Of a DNA stretch of 8,533 bases, positions 1-7,242 are shown piece after piece. The DNA lies in contig DCFS01000344.1 in NCBI GenBank assembly GCA_002319875.1, forward strand, positions 12,970-21,502, written 5' to 3'. This DNA comes from Treponema sp. UBA1798. GTDB lineage: Bacteria; Spirochaetota; Spirochaetia; Treponematales; Treponemataceae. The notes beneath the pieces are model-generated. The model did not search any database and was not told the DNA's origin. It saw only the letters and a program-made list of their open reading frames with translations. Within the stretch, counting starts at the first letter, position 1; every line of letters starts with the position of its first letter. Both the position numbers and the translations under genes were made by a program.

Positions 1-35
1 GTTCTCTAAAGGTATCGCAGTCGGATTTAATACCC

Positions 36-65
36 TTCATACGCGGAGGCTACCCTCCGCATGAA
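36..65. repeat. GC-rich inverted repeat (hairpin) at left edge
   Basis: GCGGAGG (43-49) and CCTCCGC (54-60) are perfect inverted repeats around a 4-nt loop. After a 2-nt bulge, TTCAT (36-40) also pairs with ATGAA (61-65). The sequence after the stem on the plus strand is A-rich rather than T-rich, so it is not a canonical intrinsic terminator for a plus-strand gene. On the minus strand the T-rich stretch lies before the stem, which is also wrong for a terminator. It may mark the 3' end of an upstream transcript or the edge of a repeated element. Confidence 0.55.
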
Positions 66-254
66 TAAAAAATAATACCAAAATCTTAAAAAAACGCCGA
101 ATCAGCATACCCGGATGCAAAACATCAGGGCATTAAACTTTTGTATGAATAACGTACATTCGATTAATCAATATTTCCCTGAAGCGGAAGGAACAGATTA
201 TCCGTAAAGCCCTGCTGACAGGATAATTCTTAAAGATAATTTTTTTCCTTTATA

Positions 255-283
255 TTGACTTATATTTTATATACCGGTATATT
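255..283 (+). promoter_or_regulatory. Sigma70-like promoter of the efflux operon
   Basis: A -35 element TTGACT (255-260) and a -10 element TATATT (278-283) are separated by an optimal 17 bp, each matching consensus at five of six bases. Transcription would be expected to start near 289-291. The -10 box is part of one palindrome (269-282), and the predicted start lies at the edge of a second (288-315), so repressor binding at either would block RNA polymerase. It is the only promoter-like element I noticed ahead of the six genes. Confidence 0.75.
269..282. promoter_or_regulatory. Palindrome in promoter spacer and -10 (candidate operator O1)
   Basis: ATATACCGGTATAT is a perfect 14-bp palindrome covering the end of the promoter spacer and most of the -10 box. 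It contains the half-site TACCG/CGGTA that also occurs in the larger palindrome 12 bp downstream, but with the two arms overlapping. Position and shared half-site suggest a second binding site for the adjacent TetR-type regulator. Short AT-rich palindromes can occur by chance, so this is less certain than the downstream site. Confidence 0.5.
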
Positions 284-287
284 ACAT

Positions 288-315
288 AAAAGTTACCGAT
301 TGTTCGGTAACTTTT
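288..315. promoter_or_regulatory. 28-bp palindrome at the transcription start (candidate TetR operator O2)
   Basis: AAAAGTTACCGA (288-299) and TCGGTAACTTTT (304-315) are perfect 12-bp inverted repeats separated by TTGT. The site starts at about the predicted +1 and ends 27 nt before the regulator's ATG. Size, symmetry and location are typical of operators for autoregulated TetR-family repressors, which usually sit on or next to their own promoter. As RNA it could also form a stem-loop at the extreme 5' end of the mRNA. It lacks a T tract outside the stem, so a terminator is unlikely. Confidence 0.75.
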
Positions 316-342
316 GAAGAAGCTACGTTTTTAAGGAAAGCA

Positions 343-1638
343 ATGCAATATATAAACAAAGGGAAGCAGACAAAAGAACATATCCTCGATGCCGCTTTTT
401 CCTTTTATGCAAAACCCCGTTTTACAAATGTCTCATTAAGCGAAATAGCGGTAAAAACGGGTATCACGAAAGCTGCCATATTCCGCCACTTTAAGAACAA
501 GGAAGCTCTTTTTGACGCCATGCAGAAACGTTTTTTCGATGACGTAGCCGAAAATATTCTTGCAAACAGAAACGCATCACCGCAGGCAGACAGTAAAGAC
601 GATCCCGGCGGCTGGCGTATTATATTGAAACACGAAGTCCGCCTTATGGCAAACCGGGCCGATTATCTGTGTTATATTCTGTATAAGTTCGTCTCAAATC
701 CTGATTTCGAAGCTGTTTATTATGCAGAAATGAAGGAAAGAGGTGTCCTGTTATTCGATACAGACAACAACGTTATATTGACGCCTGATGGTAAGAAACT
801 GATTGTAAAGAATATTTCCGGCTATTTTTGCCGGCTGTATATAATTCTTACCATTACATTTTTTATCGGCCATATTTATTTCGATAAATTTCTGAATGAA
901 GGACAGCCGTCTGTCATGACGGCAGAAGAATTTTCAGAAAAACTGGCACTGCTTATTGAAAACGGCATCAGTGAAGAAACAACATGGATATCGCCTGAAC
1001 GGCTGAAGGAACTCGACACAGGTTGCTGCCCTGATATGTCGTCACTGCCGCCGGTAGATCCGATATTCAGTGCACTGTCAGAGGTTATCAGAAAAAAAGG
1101 ATTTCCCGGAACTACCGTAGAAAGTATTGCAGAGGAACTCGGTCTTGCCAAAAGCAGTTTGTATACATATTTCAGCAATAAGGATGAACTCATTGTCAAC
1201 CTGGTACAGAGAGAACTGTTTCTTCTGGCACGTGAGATACAGCAGAAAACACGACTGGCAACGCAGTCCTCTGAAACCGGATACATTACCATGCGTACAG
1301 AACTGGAGTACTTCAGGATACGTCCTGCAGTACTCTCCGTTATAGGCTGGCTCCGGCTCAGGGGATCGTTTCTGCCCGACGTTTCAATGTATGAAAAACT
1401 CGGAGTGACAAATGAAATATTCAGCAGACCGGTAGAAAATACTGCAGATTTCCCGCTGACCGTAAAAACATATTACGAATGGATGGGCATGCTGTCTTCC
1501 ACATATCTCACCCAGTCCCGTGTACACGGGCTGACAATGGAGCAATGTTTTGAAGCGCTCAGGCAGTGCTTTCAATATATTCAAAGAGGAATCGGCTATA
1601 ACCGGCCGGTTGAACAAAAACAAACAACGGGGAAATAA
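343..1638 (+). CDS. Double-headed TetR/AcrR-family transcriptional regulator
   Basis: This 431-residue protein is roughly twice the usual TetR length and contains two DNA-binding domains. The first lies at about residues 8-62, with an HTH reading SLSEIAVKTGITKAAIFRHF and the typical following KNKEALF. The second is at about 240-295, with TTVESIAEELGLAKSSLYTY and SNKDEL. Each is followed by a helical region that should be a ligand-binding or dimerisation domain (about 63-225 and 296-420); the first contains a very hydrophobic stretch at 161-184. The ATG at 343 is preceded by AAGGA (333-337) at 5-nt spacing. The gene opens the operon directly behind two palindromes that resemble TetR operators, so autorepression and control of the downstream pump are the natural inference. 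It ends 7 nt before the TolC-like gene. The inducing compounds cannot be read from the sequence. The identity of both TetR N-terminal domains is firm; the regulatory targets are inferred. Confidence 0.93.
   Translation: MQYINKGKQTKEHILDAAFSFYAKPRFTNVSLSEIAVKTGITKAAIFRHFKNKEALFDAMQKRFFDDVAENILANRNASPQADSKDDPGGWRIILKHEVRLMANRADYLCYILYKFVSNPDFEAVYYAEMKERGVLLFDTDNNVILTPDGKKLIVKNISGYFCRLYIILTITFFIGHIYFDKFLNEGQPSVMTAEEFSEKLALLIENGISEETTWISPERLKELDTGCCPDMSSLPPVDPIFSALSEVIRKKGFPGTTVESIAEELGLAKSSLYTYFSNKDELIVNLVQRELFLLAREIQQKTRLATQSSETGYITMRTELEYFRIRPAVLSVIGWLRLRGSFLPDVSMYEKLGVTNEIFSRPVENTADFPLTVKTYYEWMGMLSSTYLTQSRVHGLTMEQCFEALRQCFQYIQRGIGYNRPVEQKQTTGK
1629..1633 (+). promoter_or_regulatory. Ribosome binding site for the TolC-like gene
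   Basis: GGGGA lies at the end of the regulator gene, 12 nt before the ATG at 1646. The spacing is long. It nevertheless supports 1646 (or the in-frame ATG at 1661) over an in-frame ATG at 1550 that would overlap the regulator by 89 bp and put 32 extra residues ahead of a good signal peptide. Confidence 0.4.
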
Positions 1639-1645
1639 ACTATCC

Positions 1646-3070
1646 ATGAAAAGAAATATCATGATATTCAGAAAAATGTTTCTGCTTGCCGTTATTTTTA
1701 CATCCGGCACAACAGTACTATCTGCACAGGATACCGGCGGTTTACCGGCAGACAACAGTCAGCCCCTTATACTCACCGTGGAACAGGCTGTTGCATATGC
1801 AACTAAAAACAGCAGGACTTTAAGAAGTGCAGAGATTGATCTTGCAATAAAAGAGCGGGCAGACAAATATTCATGGAATGTATTTGTACCGACCGTATCC
1901 GTCTCAGGAACAATGAACCGTGCAAACGAATATTCAACAACGTATGCCGATTTACTGAATCCACTGTATAAAGCTCTTAATGCCGGATTCCAGCTGCCGG
2001 ATTCATATAATAAAGAAAGTGACCGGTGGTCTGCGGTAGGAAACCTCGGAGTTTCGTTAAATCTGAGCCTCGCGCTCATCGAAAATATCAGGGCAACACA
2101 TGCCGGTTACGAAGCAGGCCGCATTACCTGGGACCAGACAGTAAAACAGAATGAACAGAATGTACGCAAACTTTTTTACGGACTGCTGCTGCAGCAGGAA
2201 AATCTGAAGGTTCTGGAAGATACACTTGAAAATGCCCGGCAGCGCGCCAAACAGGCAGAAATAAATTTCAAGAATGGTCAGGTTCCTGAACTTTCAATGC
2301 TCCAGGCACAGGTAACGTATGAAAATCAGCGGCCGACAGTAGATAAAGAACGGCAGTCCGTATCACAGCAGCTCGATACCTTTGCCTTTATCCTCGGTAT
2401 GCCGGTAGGTACGAAAATACAGCTTGACGGGAAAATTGATCCGGAGTTTCTGACACTGAATGCCGACCAGGTATACCGTCATTATGGAGAGTCCAACCTT
2501 GATATCGCTTCCCTTAAAAAAAATATCGGTATTCTTAAAATGCAGTTGAATGCATTAAACCTCAAGTCCTACACGCCCGCCCTTGCACTGAGCTGGAGCA
2601 GTCAGCCCTATCTGAGCGATATAACCGGCAGCTGGAGCAACAGCGACAACTGGTTTGACAACGGAAACCTGAGTGTCACGATGGCATGGACATTGTCCGA
2701 CATGCTTCCTTTTTCTGCAAACAGACAAAGCGCAAAAGATATTCAGGACAATATACGCAAACTCGAAATATCGCTTGAAAACACGCGGCAGAATAATGAA
2801 CTGGAAGTCAGAAAGACCGTAGACAGACTTGAACAGGCCCATCAGGCGATTCTTTCAAATGAACGTAATATCAAACTTGCACAGCGTTCATATGATATGA
2901 CATCCGTTGCCTACCGTAACGGAACGAAGGAACTTCTGGATCTGCGCGACGCCGAAACCCAGCTGAACCAGGCAAAACTCGGTGCGCTAAATGAACAGTA
3001 TAACTATATGTCGTATATGCTTGATCTTGAATATATGCTGAATACCCACCTCACAGGAGATGTAAAATGA
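1646..3070 (+). CDS. TolC-like outer membrane efflux protein
   Basis: Predicted to be the trimeric outer-membrane channel and periplasmic alpha-barrel of the pump. From the ATG at 1646 the protein has 474 residues, normal for the TolC/OEP family. Residues 1-27 form a signal peptide: basic start, hydrophobic core FLLAVIF, and likely cleavage after LSA27. Two OEP repeats are visible. The first begins near LTVEQAVAYATKNS (43-56) and ends with INFKNGQVPELSMLQAQVTY (206-225). The second ends with AYRNGTKELLDLRDAETQLNQ (422-442), the characteristic family signature. Long amphipathic helices at about 160-245 and 360-470 fit the alpha-barrel. A mature N-terminal cysteine is absent, so unlike many Gram-negative relatives it is not predicted to be a lipoprotein. 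It starts 7 nt after the regulator, and its stop overlaps the adaptor start by 4 bp (ATGA). An alternative start at 1661 would only shorten the signal peptide. Confidence 0.93.
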   Translation: MKRNIMIFRKMFLLAVIFTSGTTVLSAQDTGGLPADNSQPLILTVEQAVAYATKNSRTLRSAEIDLAIKERADKYSWNVFVPTVSVSGTMNRANEYSTTYADLLNPLYKALNAGFQLPDSYNKESDRWSAVGNLGVSLNLSLALIENIRATHAGYEAGRITWDQTVKQNEQNVRKLFYGLLLQQENLKVLEDTLENARQRAKQAEINFKNGQVPELSMLQAQVTYENQRPTVDKERQSVSQQLDTFAFILGMPVGTKIQLDGKIDPEFLTLNADQVYRHYGESNLDIASLKKNIGILKMQLNALNLKSYTPALALSWSSQPYLSDITGSWSNSDNWFDNGNLSVTMAWTLSDMLPFSANRQSAKDIQDNIRKLEISLENTRQNNELEVRKTVDRLEQAHQAILSNERNIKLAQRSYDMTSVAYRNGTKELLDLRDAETQLNQAKLGALNEQYNYMSYMLDLEYMLNTHLTGDVK

Positions 3071-4032
3071 AAACACAAAGACTTGAAGAAACCGTTTTTA
3101 TCGGATTCATTATTCTGACGATTCTTCTTTTTATAACTGCCATGCTGACAGGATGCAGTAAATCCGCACAGGCTGATACAGAAGCCTATTTTGCAGTAAA
3201 TACTTATAAAACGGAAGCAGGCCGTCTTGACGATTACCTTGAATTCGGCGGAGACGTCGTAGCTTCGTCGGTTGTAAACGTTCTGCCTGATACAAGTGGA
3301 AAAATCTCGCGTATTTTCGTATCCGTCGGCGATTTCGTCCGGAAAGACCAGGTACTTGCCTATCTTGATCCAAGCAAACCGGGTATGACGTACAGCGAAA
3401 GTCCAGTCAAGGCACCTGTAAGCGGAACCATTACGTCATTCCCGCTTTCTATCGGCGCAACCGCAGGCCCTTCAACATCCATAGGACAGATCAGCAGCAC
3501 CGAAAAACTTGAAATACAGACAAATGTAGCCGAGCGCTTTATATCACGCATAAAAAACGGGCAGAATGCAATTATCACTTTTGATGCATATCCGGGAATA
3601 AATTTTTCTGCACGGGTATTTGAAATCAGCCCCGTCCTTGATACATCAACCCGGACGCTGAAAATAAAAATGCGGCTTGATCCTCCCGATGACCGTGTAA
3701 AAGTGGGAATGTATGCCAGAGTAAAACTGATAACAGAAAAACTGAATAATGTGATTATTATACCGTATGATGCACTGGTATCGAGAGATAATAAACAATA
3801 CGTATTCACTGTAACCAGGACGTCTGCGAAAGATGTTTCAGATAAAACAAACGCCGGAAACACTCCGGCTGTCGTACATCTTACGGAAGTCAAACCCGGT
3901 ATTCATGTAGACGACAAAGTGGAAATCACAACCGGCCTGAATGCAGGAGACGAAATCGTCGTACGGGGTCAGACACTTCTTAACGACGGCGCAAAAATCA
4001 ATGTCATGACCAGCGGAAATTCCGGCATGTAA
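3067..4032 (+). CDS. RND efflux periplasmic adaptor (membrane fusion protein), lipoprotein
   Basis: This 321-residue adaptor should link the RND permease to the TolC-like channel in the periplasm. Its start overlaps the preceding stop and is preceded by AGGAG (3055-3059) at 7-nt spacing. Residues 10-29 are a hydrophobic signal ending in the lipobox LTGC (27-30), so Cys30 is the probable lipidation site. The barrel-sandwich (lipoyl-like) domain is formed by about 68-101 (SGKISRIFVSVGDFVRKDQ) and 112-141 (KAPVSGTITSF), followed by a beta-barrel (about 147-222, with SPVLDTSTRTLKIKMRL) and a membrane-proximal domain (about 228-315, ending with LNAGDEIVVRGQTLLNDGAK). Only about 11 residues join the two lipoyl halves, so the coiled-coil alpha-hairpin found in AcrA or MexA is missing. 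The Borrelia adaptor BesA is known to lack it too. The protein is correspondingly shorter than AcrA (about 397 residues). Confidence 0.93.
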   Translation: MKTQRLEETVFIGFIILTILLFITAMLTGCSKSAQADTEAYFAVNTYKTEAGRLDDYLEFGGDVVASSVVNVLPDTSGKISRIFVSVGDFVRKDQVLAYLDPSKPGMTYSESPVKAPVSGTITSFPLSIGATAGPSTSIGQISSTEKLEIQTNVAERFISRIKNGQNAIITFDAYPGINFSARVFEISPVLDTSTRTLKIKMRLDPPDDRVKVGMYARVKLITEKLNNVIIIPYDALVSRDNKQYVFTVTRTSAKDVSDKTNAGNTPAVVHLTEVKPGIHVDDKVEITTGLNAGDEIVVRGQTLLNDGAKINVMTSGNSGM

Positions 4033-4045
4033 TTGCCATTATTAC

Positions 4046-4051
4046 AAGAGG
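4046..4051 (+). promoter_or_regulatory. Ribosome binding site for the RND permease gene
   Basis: AAGAGG (4046-4051) sits 5 nt before the ATG at 4057. It decides the start: a TTG at 4033, immediately after the adaptor stop, is in frame but has no comparable site and would add eight residues not expected ahead of the conserved N-terminal helix. Confidence 0.6.
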
Positions 4052-4056
4052 ATACT

Positions 4057-7000
4057 ATGTCTTTAACAGAAAAGGCTGTAAACAAGCCTGTAACAACTTT
4101 ACTTATTTTTATGGTACTGACAGCACTGGGTATATATTGTACCTTCAACCTTGCTGTCGATATGTACCCCGACATGGATATTCCCTATATGCTCGTATAT
4201 ACGGAATATAAAAATGCAGGTCCTGAAGAAGTCGAACAAAATCTTACCCGGACGCTTGAAAGCTCTCTTTCCGGTCTGACCGGCCTGAAAAAAATGCAGT
4301 CAGAATCCATGACGGGATTAAGTCTCATCATCCTTGAAATGGATTATGGAACAAATCTTGACGCAACAGCAAACGACATACGGGATAAAATAGACCTCGT
4401 GCGCTCATATCTGCCGGATGAAGCCGACAGCCCGATTACGATACGCGCGGATCCTTCAATGATACCGATTATGCAGATAGCATTAAAAGGGAACCGTTCT
4501 CCGGAAGAACTGAGCCGGTATGCGGAAGATATCGTACAGCCCCGCCTTGAGCAGATTGACGGCATCGCATCGGCATATATCATGGGTGAACGCGAACGAT
4601 CCATTAATATCGACATTCCCCGTGACAGGCTTGAAGCATATGCTCTCACCATCACTCAGGTAGCCCAGATGATCGGTGCACAGAACGTCCAGAGCGCCGG
4701 CGGAAAAATTACGGCCGGAGATAAAAACTATTCGATTAAAACCGCCGGTAAATATCAAAACCTTGATGATATCCGTAATACCGTTATTTCCTATGCGGCA
4801 ACAGCTTCCGACAGTGAAAATCAGTCTCAGATGAAAACGATACTGCTGCGCGATATTGCCGATGTATATGCAGGCTATAAAGATCAGACAACGCTTTCAT
4901 ATCTTGACGGACAGCCATGTATAACACTTCAACTCCAGAAACAAAGTGGAAAAAATTCAGTAACGGCGGCACATAACGTACGCAAACAGCTGAAAAATAT
5001 TGAAAAAGCACTTCCGGCCGATGTAAAACTGACAGAAGCTTCGAATACGACCGATACGATCGAACGGACAATAAATGAAGTTATCAATTCTGTCGTACAG
5101 GGATCGCTGCTGGCTATTCTGGTACTGTTTATATTCCTCAGGAGTTTCAAAAGTACGATTATTATCGGCCTGTCCATTCCGATATCCATCTTTATAACGA
5201 TCGTACTCATGTATATGCGCGGAATGACCCTTAATACCATATCCCTGAGCGGCCTTCTGCTCGGTTCCGGTATGCTTGTGGACAATTCCATTGTCGTACT
5301 TGAAAATATTTTTACTTACCGGGAGCACAATGCCAAACCAAAGGTCGCAGCCATTCTCGGTTCGCAGGAAATGATAAACGCCGTCACCGCCAGCACGCTT
5401 ACGACCGTGTGTATTTTCCTCCCTATGATCATGTTCAATAAAAAACTGGGCATGATGGGACAGTTCTTCAACGACCTTGCGTTTACCATCGTATTTTCCC
5501 TCATGTGCTCGCTTCTTGTCGCACTTATCCTCGTTCCGGTTCTGTCGTCAAATTATCTCAAAATAGATACTGTTTCCGGCGGTAATCCGGCAAAATTTAC
5601 CGGCAGGATAAATATTGCGCTCGGCAATTTCTTCAATAAAATGGATATAGCCTATGCAAATGCCGTAAAAAAGGTCCTTAAACATAAAGGACGCGTTATC
5701 GTTATTCTGGCAACGCTGCTGGTACTGTCATTTATATCAGTTCCGCTTATCGGTTTTATTTTCATGCCGGACGCATCAACGGATACTGTTTCCGTAAAAT
5801 TCGAACTTCCGCAGGGGACAAAACTCGAAGTAACGGAGGCTACGATACAGCAGCTGGAATCCATTGCCCGGCAGACAGTAAAGGGCATAAAATTCTCCAT
5901 AATTTCAGTCGGAGGCAGTTCAATAATAAGTTCCACTTCTGAAACAAATACAGGAACGCTTACATTAACTCTGTATTCCGGAAAGGAACGGAAAAAAGGA
6001 TGGGATAACGATCAGTCTGCAAAGAAAAAATTGCGCTCCTATTTCACAAAATTCCCGGGAGCAGATCTCAGTTTTGACAGCGGTAACATGTCGATGGGAT
6101 CAAACGGAATCAGTATCGATATCAAGAGCAATGATCTCGAACTTGTCAGGACCACATCAAAACAGGTCGTAAAACTTCTCAAGGAAAAAGCGGCAGATCT
6201 TGTAACGGAACCCACCAGTGATCTCAAAGAAGGTCTCCCTCAGATTGAAGTTGTCCTTGACCGCAACCGTATGTACGAACTTGGAGTTAACGTCTCGACA
6301 ATCGGCAGCGAAATAAGCGGTGCTATAAACGGCACGACAGCCAGCCGGTACCAGGATGCAGGCGACGATATAGATGTCGTAGTCAAACTGGCAGAAAAGG
6401 ACCGTGAAAAAGTATCCGACCTTGACCAGATTTACGTCAAGAATACACAGGGTTTGCGTATCCCGCTTTCAAACTTTGCCCATACGGTACAGACAACTGC
6501 ACCGGTAACGATATTCCGCCAGGATCAGAGCCGTATAGCCCATGTTACCTATAATCCTGCCAAAGGACTCTCTCTTGGCAACGTTCAAAAGGAAATAAAA
6601 CATCTGGTTGAAACAAATATACCGATGGAAGAAGATCTCAATATCAGTTATTCCGGAGACTTTGCAGATATGATGGAAGCCGTACAGAATTTTGCTTTAA
6701 TAATTCTGATGGCTATTATTCTGGTCTTTGTCGTCATGGCGGCCCAGTTTGAATCATTCAAAAGTCCCTTCATTATATTATTTACCATACCGCTATCCCT
6801 TATCGGTGTTGCAATGATTTATGCCCTTACAGGAACAAAATATAACGTCGTAACGGTCATGGGGCTTCTGATGCTCGTAGGTATTATTGTGAATAACGGA
6901 ATCGTGCTTGTCGATATGACCAACCTGTACCGTAAACGAGGTATGGCTCTGGAAGACGCCTGTGTCGCAGCGGCAGGGAGCAGGTTACGTCCGATCCTGA

Positions 7001-7242
7001 TGAGCACGCTTACGACTATCATATCACTTGTTCCTATGGCATTCTTCCCCGGAGAAGGAACAGAAGGTATGCAGCCTATCGGACTTACCGTATTCGGAGG
7101 TCTTACATTCGGTACCATGATGACACTGTTCCTCATGCCTACCATATACTGCATATTCAACAGAAAAGACGAGGCACGGCGTCTGGCGGAAAGGAAACAG
7201 ATCGAAGCGGAAAATACTGAAAAAACAGCAGAGGGAAAATAA
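4057..7242 (+). CDS. RND-family multidrug efflux permease (AcrB/MexB-like)
   Basis: The inner-membrane pump: 1061 residues, close to AcrB (1049). The topology is canonical: TM1 at about 11-31, first periplasmic loop about 32-340, TM2-6 about 341-500, TM7 about 547-569, second loop about 570-875, TM8-12 about 876-1034, and a charged cytoplasmic tail 1037-1061. Recognisable motifs include PDMDIP (38-43), the TM4 motif GMLVDNSIVVLENI (405-418), the TM8/9 region FVVMAAQFESFKSP (891-904), and RLRPILM (976-982). In TM4, D409 matches AcrB D407, while AcrB D408 is replaced by N410. In TM10, AcrB K940 is replaced by N946 (VNNGIVLVD). The relay is therefore reduced to one acidic residue, a pattern I recall in many clostridial and spirochete homologues. 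R976 and S983 match AcrB R971 and T978. Loop sizes fit the HAE1 (drug) type; substrate specificity cannot be read. The stop overlaps the next start by 1 bp. Confidence 0.96.
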   Translation: MSLTEKAVNKPVTTLLIFMVLTALGIYCTFNLAVDMYPDMDIPYMLVYTEYKNAGPEEVEQNLTRTLESSLSGLTGLKKMQSESMTGLSLIILEMDYGTNLDATANDIRDKIDLVRSYLPDEADSPITIRADPSMIPIMQIALKGNRSPEELSRYAEDIVQPRLEQIDGIASAYIMGERERSINIDIPRDRLEAYALTITQVAQMIGAQNVQSAGGKITAGDKNYSIKTAGKYQNLDDIRNTVISYAATASDSENQSQMKTILLRDIADVYAGYKDQTTLSYLDGQPCITLQLQKQSGKNSVTAAHNVRKQLKNIEKALPADVKLTEASNTTDTIERTINEVINSVVQGSLLAILVLFIFLRSFKSTIIIGLSIPISIFITIVLMYMRGMTLNTISLSGLLLGSGMLVDNSIVVLENIFTYREHNAKPKVAAILGSQEMINAVTASTLTTVCIFLPMIMFNKKLGMMGQFFNDLAFTIVFSLMCSLLVALILVPVLSSNYLKIDTVSGGNPAKFTGRINIALGNFFNKMDIAYANAVKKVLKHKGRVIVILATLLVLSFISVPLIGFIFMPDASTDTVSVKFELPQGTKLEVTEATIQQLESIARQTVKGIKFSIISVGGSSIISSTSETNTGTLTLTLYSGKERKKGWDNDQSAKKKLRSYFTKFPGADLSFDSGNMSMGSNGISIDIKSNDLELVRTTSKQVVKLLKEKAADLVTEPTSDLKEGLPQIEVVLDRNRMYELGVNVSTIGSEISGAINGTTASRYQDAGDDIDVVVKLAEKDREKVSDLDQIYVKNTQGLRIPLSNFAHTVQTTAPVTIFRQDQSRIAHVTYNPAKGLSLGNVQKEIKHLVETNIPMEEDLNISYSGDFADMMEAVQNFALIILMAIILVFVVMAAQFESFKSPFIILFTIPLSLIGVAMIYALTGTKYNVVTVMGLLMLVGIIVNNGIVLVDMTNLYRKRGMALEDACVAAAGSRLRPILMSTLTTIISLVPMAFFPGEGTEGMQPIGLTVFGGLTFGTMMTLFLMPTIYCIFNRKDEARRLAERKQIEAENTEKTAEGK

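Larger units (their letters stand above)
1..342. other. Left intergenic region, no supportable gene
   Basis: No convincing coding sequence is present before position 343. Two short plus-strand frames run in from the left edge and stop at 62-64 and 66-68, so the end of an upstream gene is possible but cannot be identified. A 30-codon ATG frame at 115-207 has no ribosome binding site or recognisable product. Positions 66-250 are AT-rich and otherwise featureless, apart from a weak TTATCC/GGATAA inverted repeat (198-203 and 221-226) and a T run at 240-246 that does not directly follow it. From 255 onward the region holds the promoter and two palindromes listed separately. Confidence 0.7.

Noticed and set aside
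115..207. Short ATG open frame of 30 codons in the left intergenic region
   Set aside because: There is no Shine-Dalgarno, no recognisable product, and the length is expected by chance in AT-rich sequence.
198..246. Possible intrinsic terminator: TTATCC/GGATAA repeat followed by a T run
   Set aside because: The stem is weak, the loop is 17 nt, and the T run begins 14 nt after the stem, so it does not fit an intrinsic terminator.
1550..1645. Upstream start for the TolC-like protein at ATG 1550
   Set aside because: It would overlap the regulator by 89 bp and place 32 polar residues ahead of a normal signal peptide that begins at 1646.
4033..4056. TTG start for the RND permease directly after the adaptor stop
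   Set aside because: AAGAGG 5 nt before ATG 4057 supports that start, and the conserved N-terminus of the family begins there.
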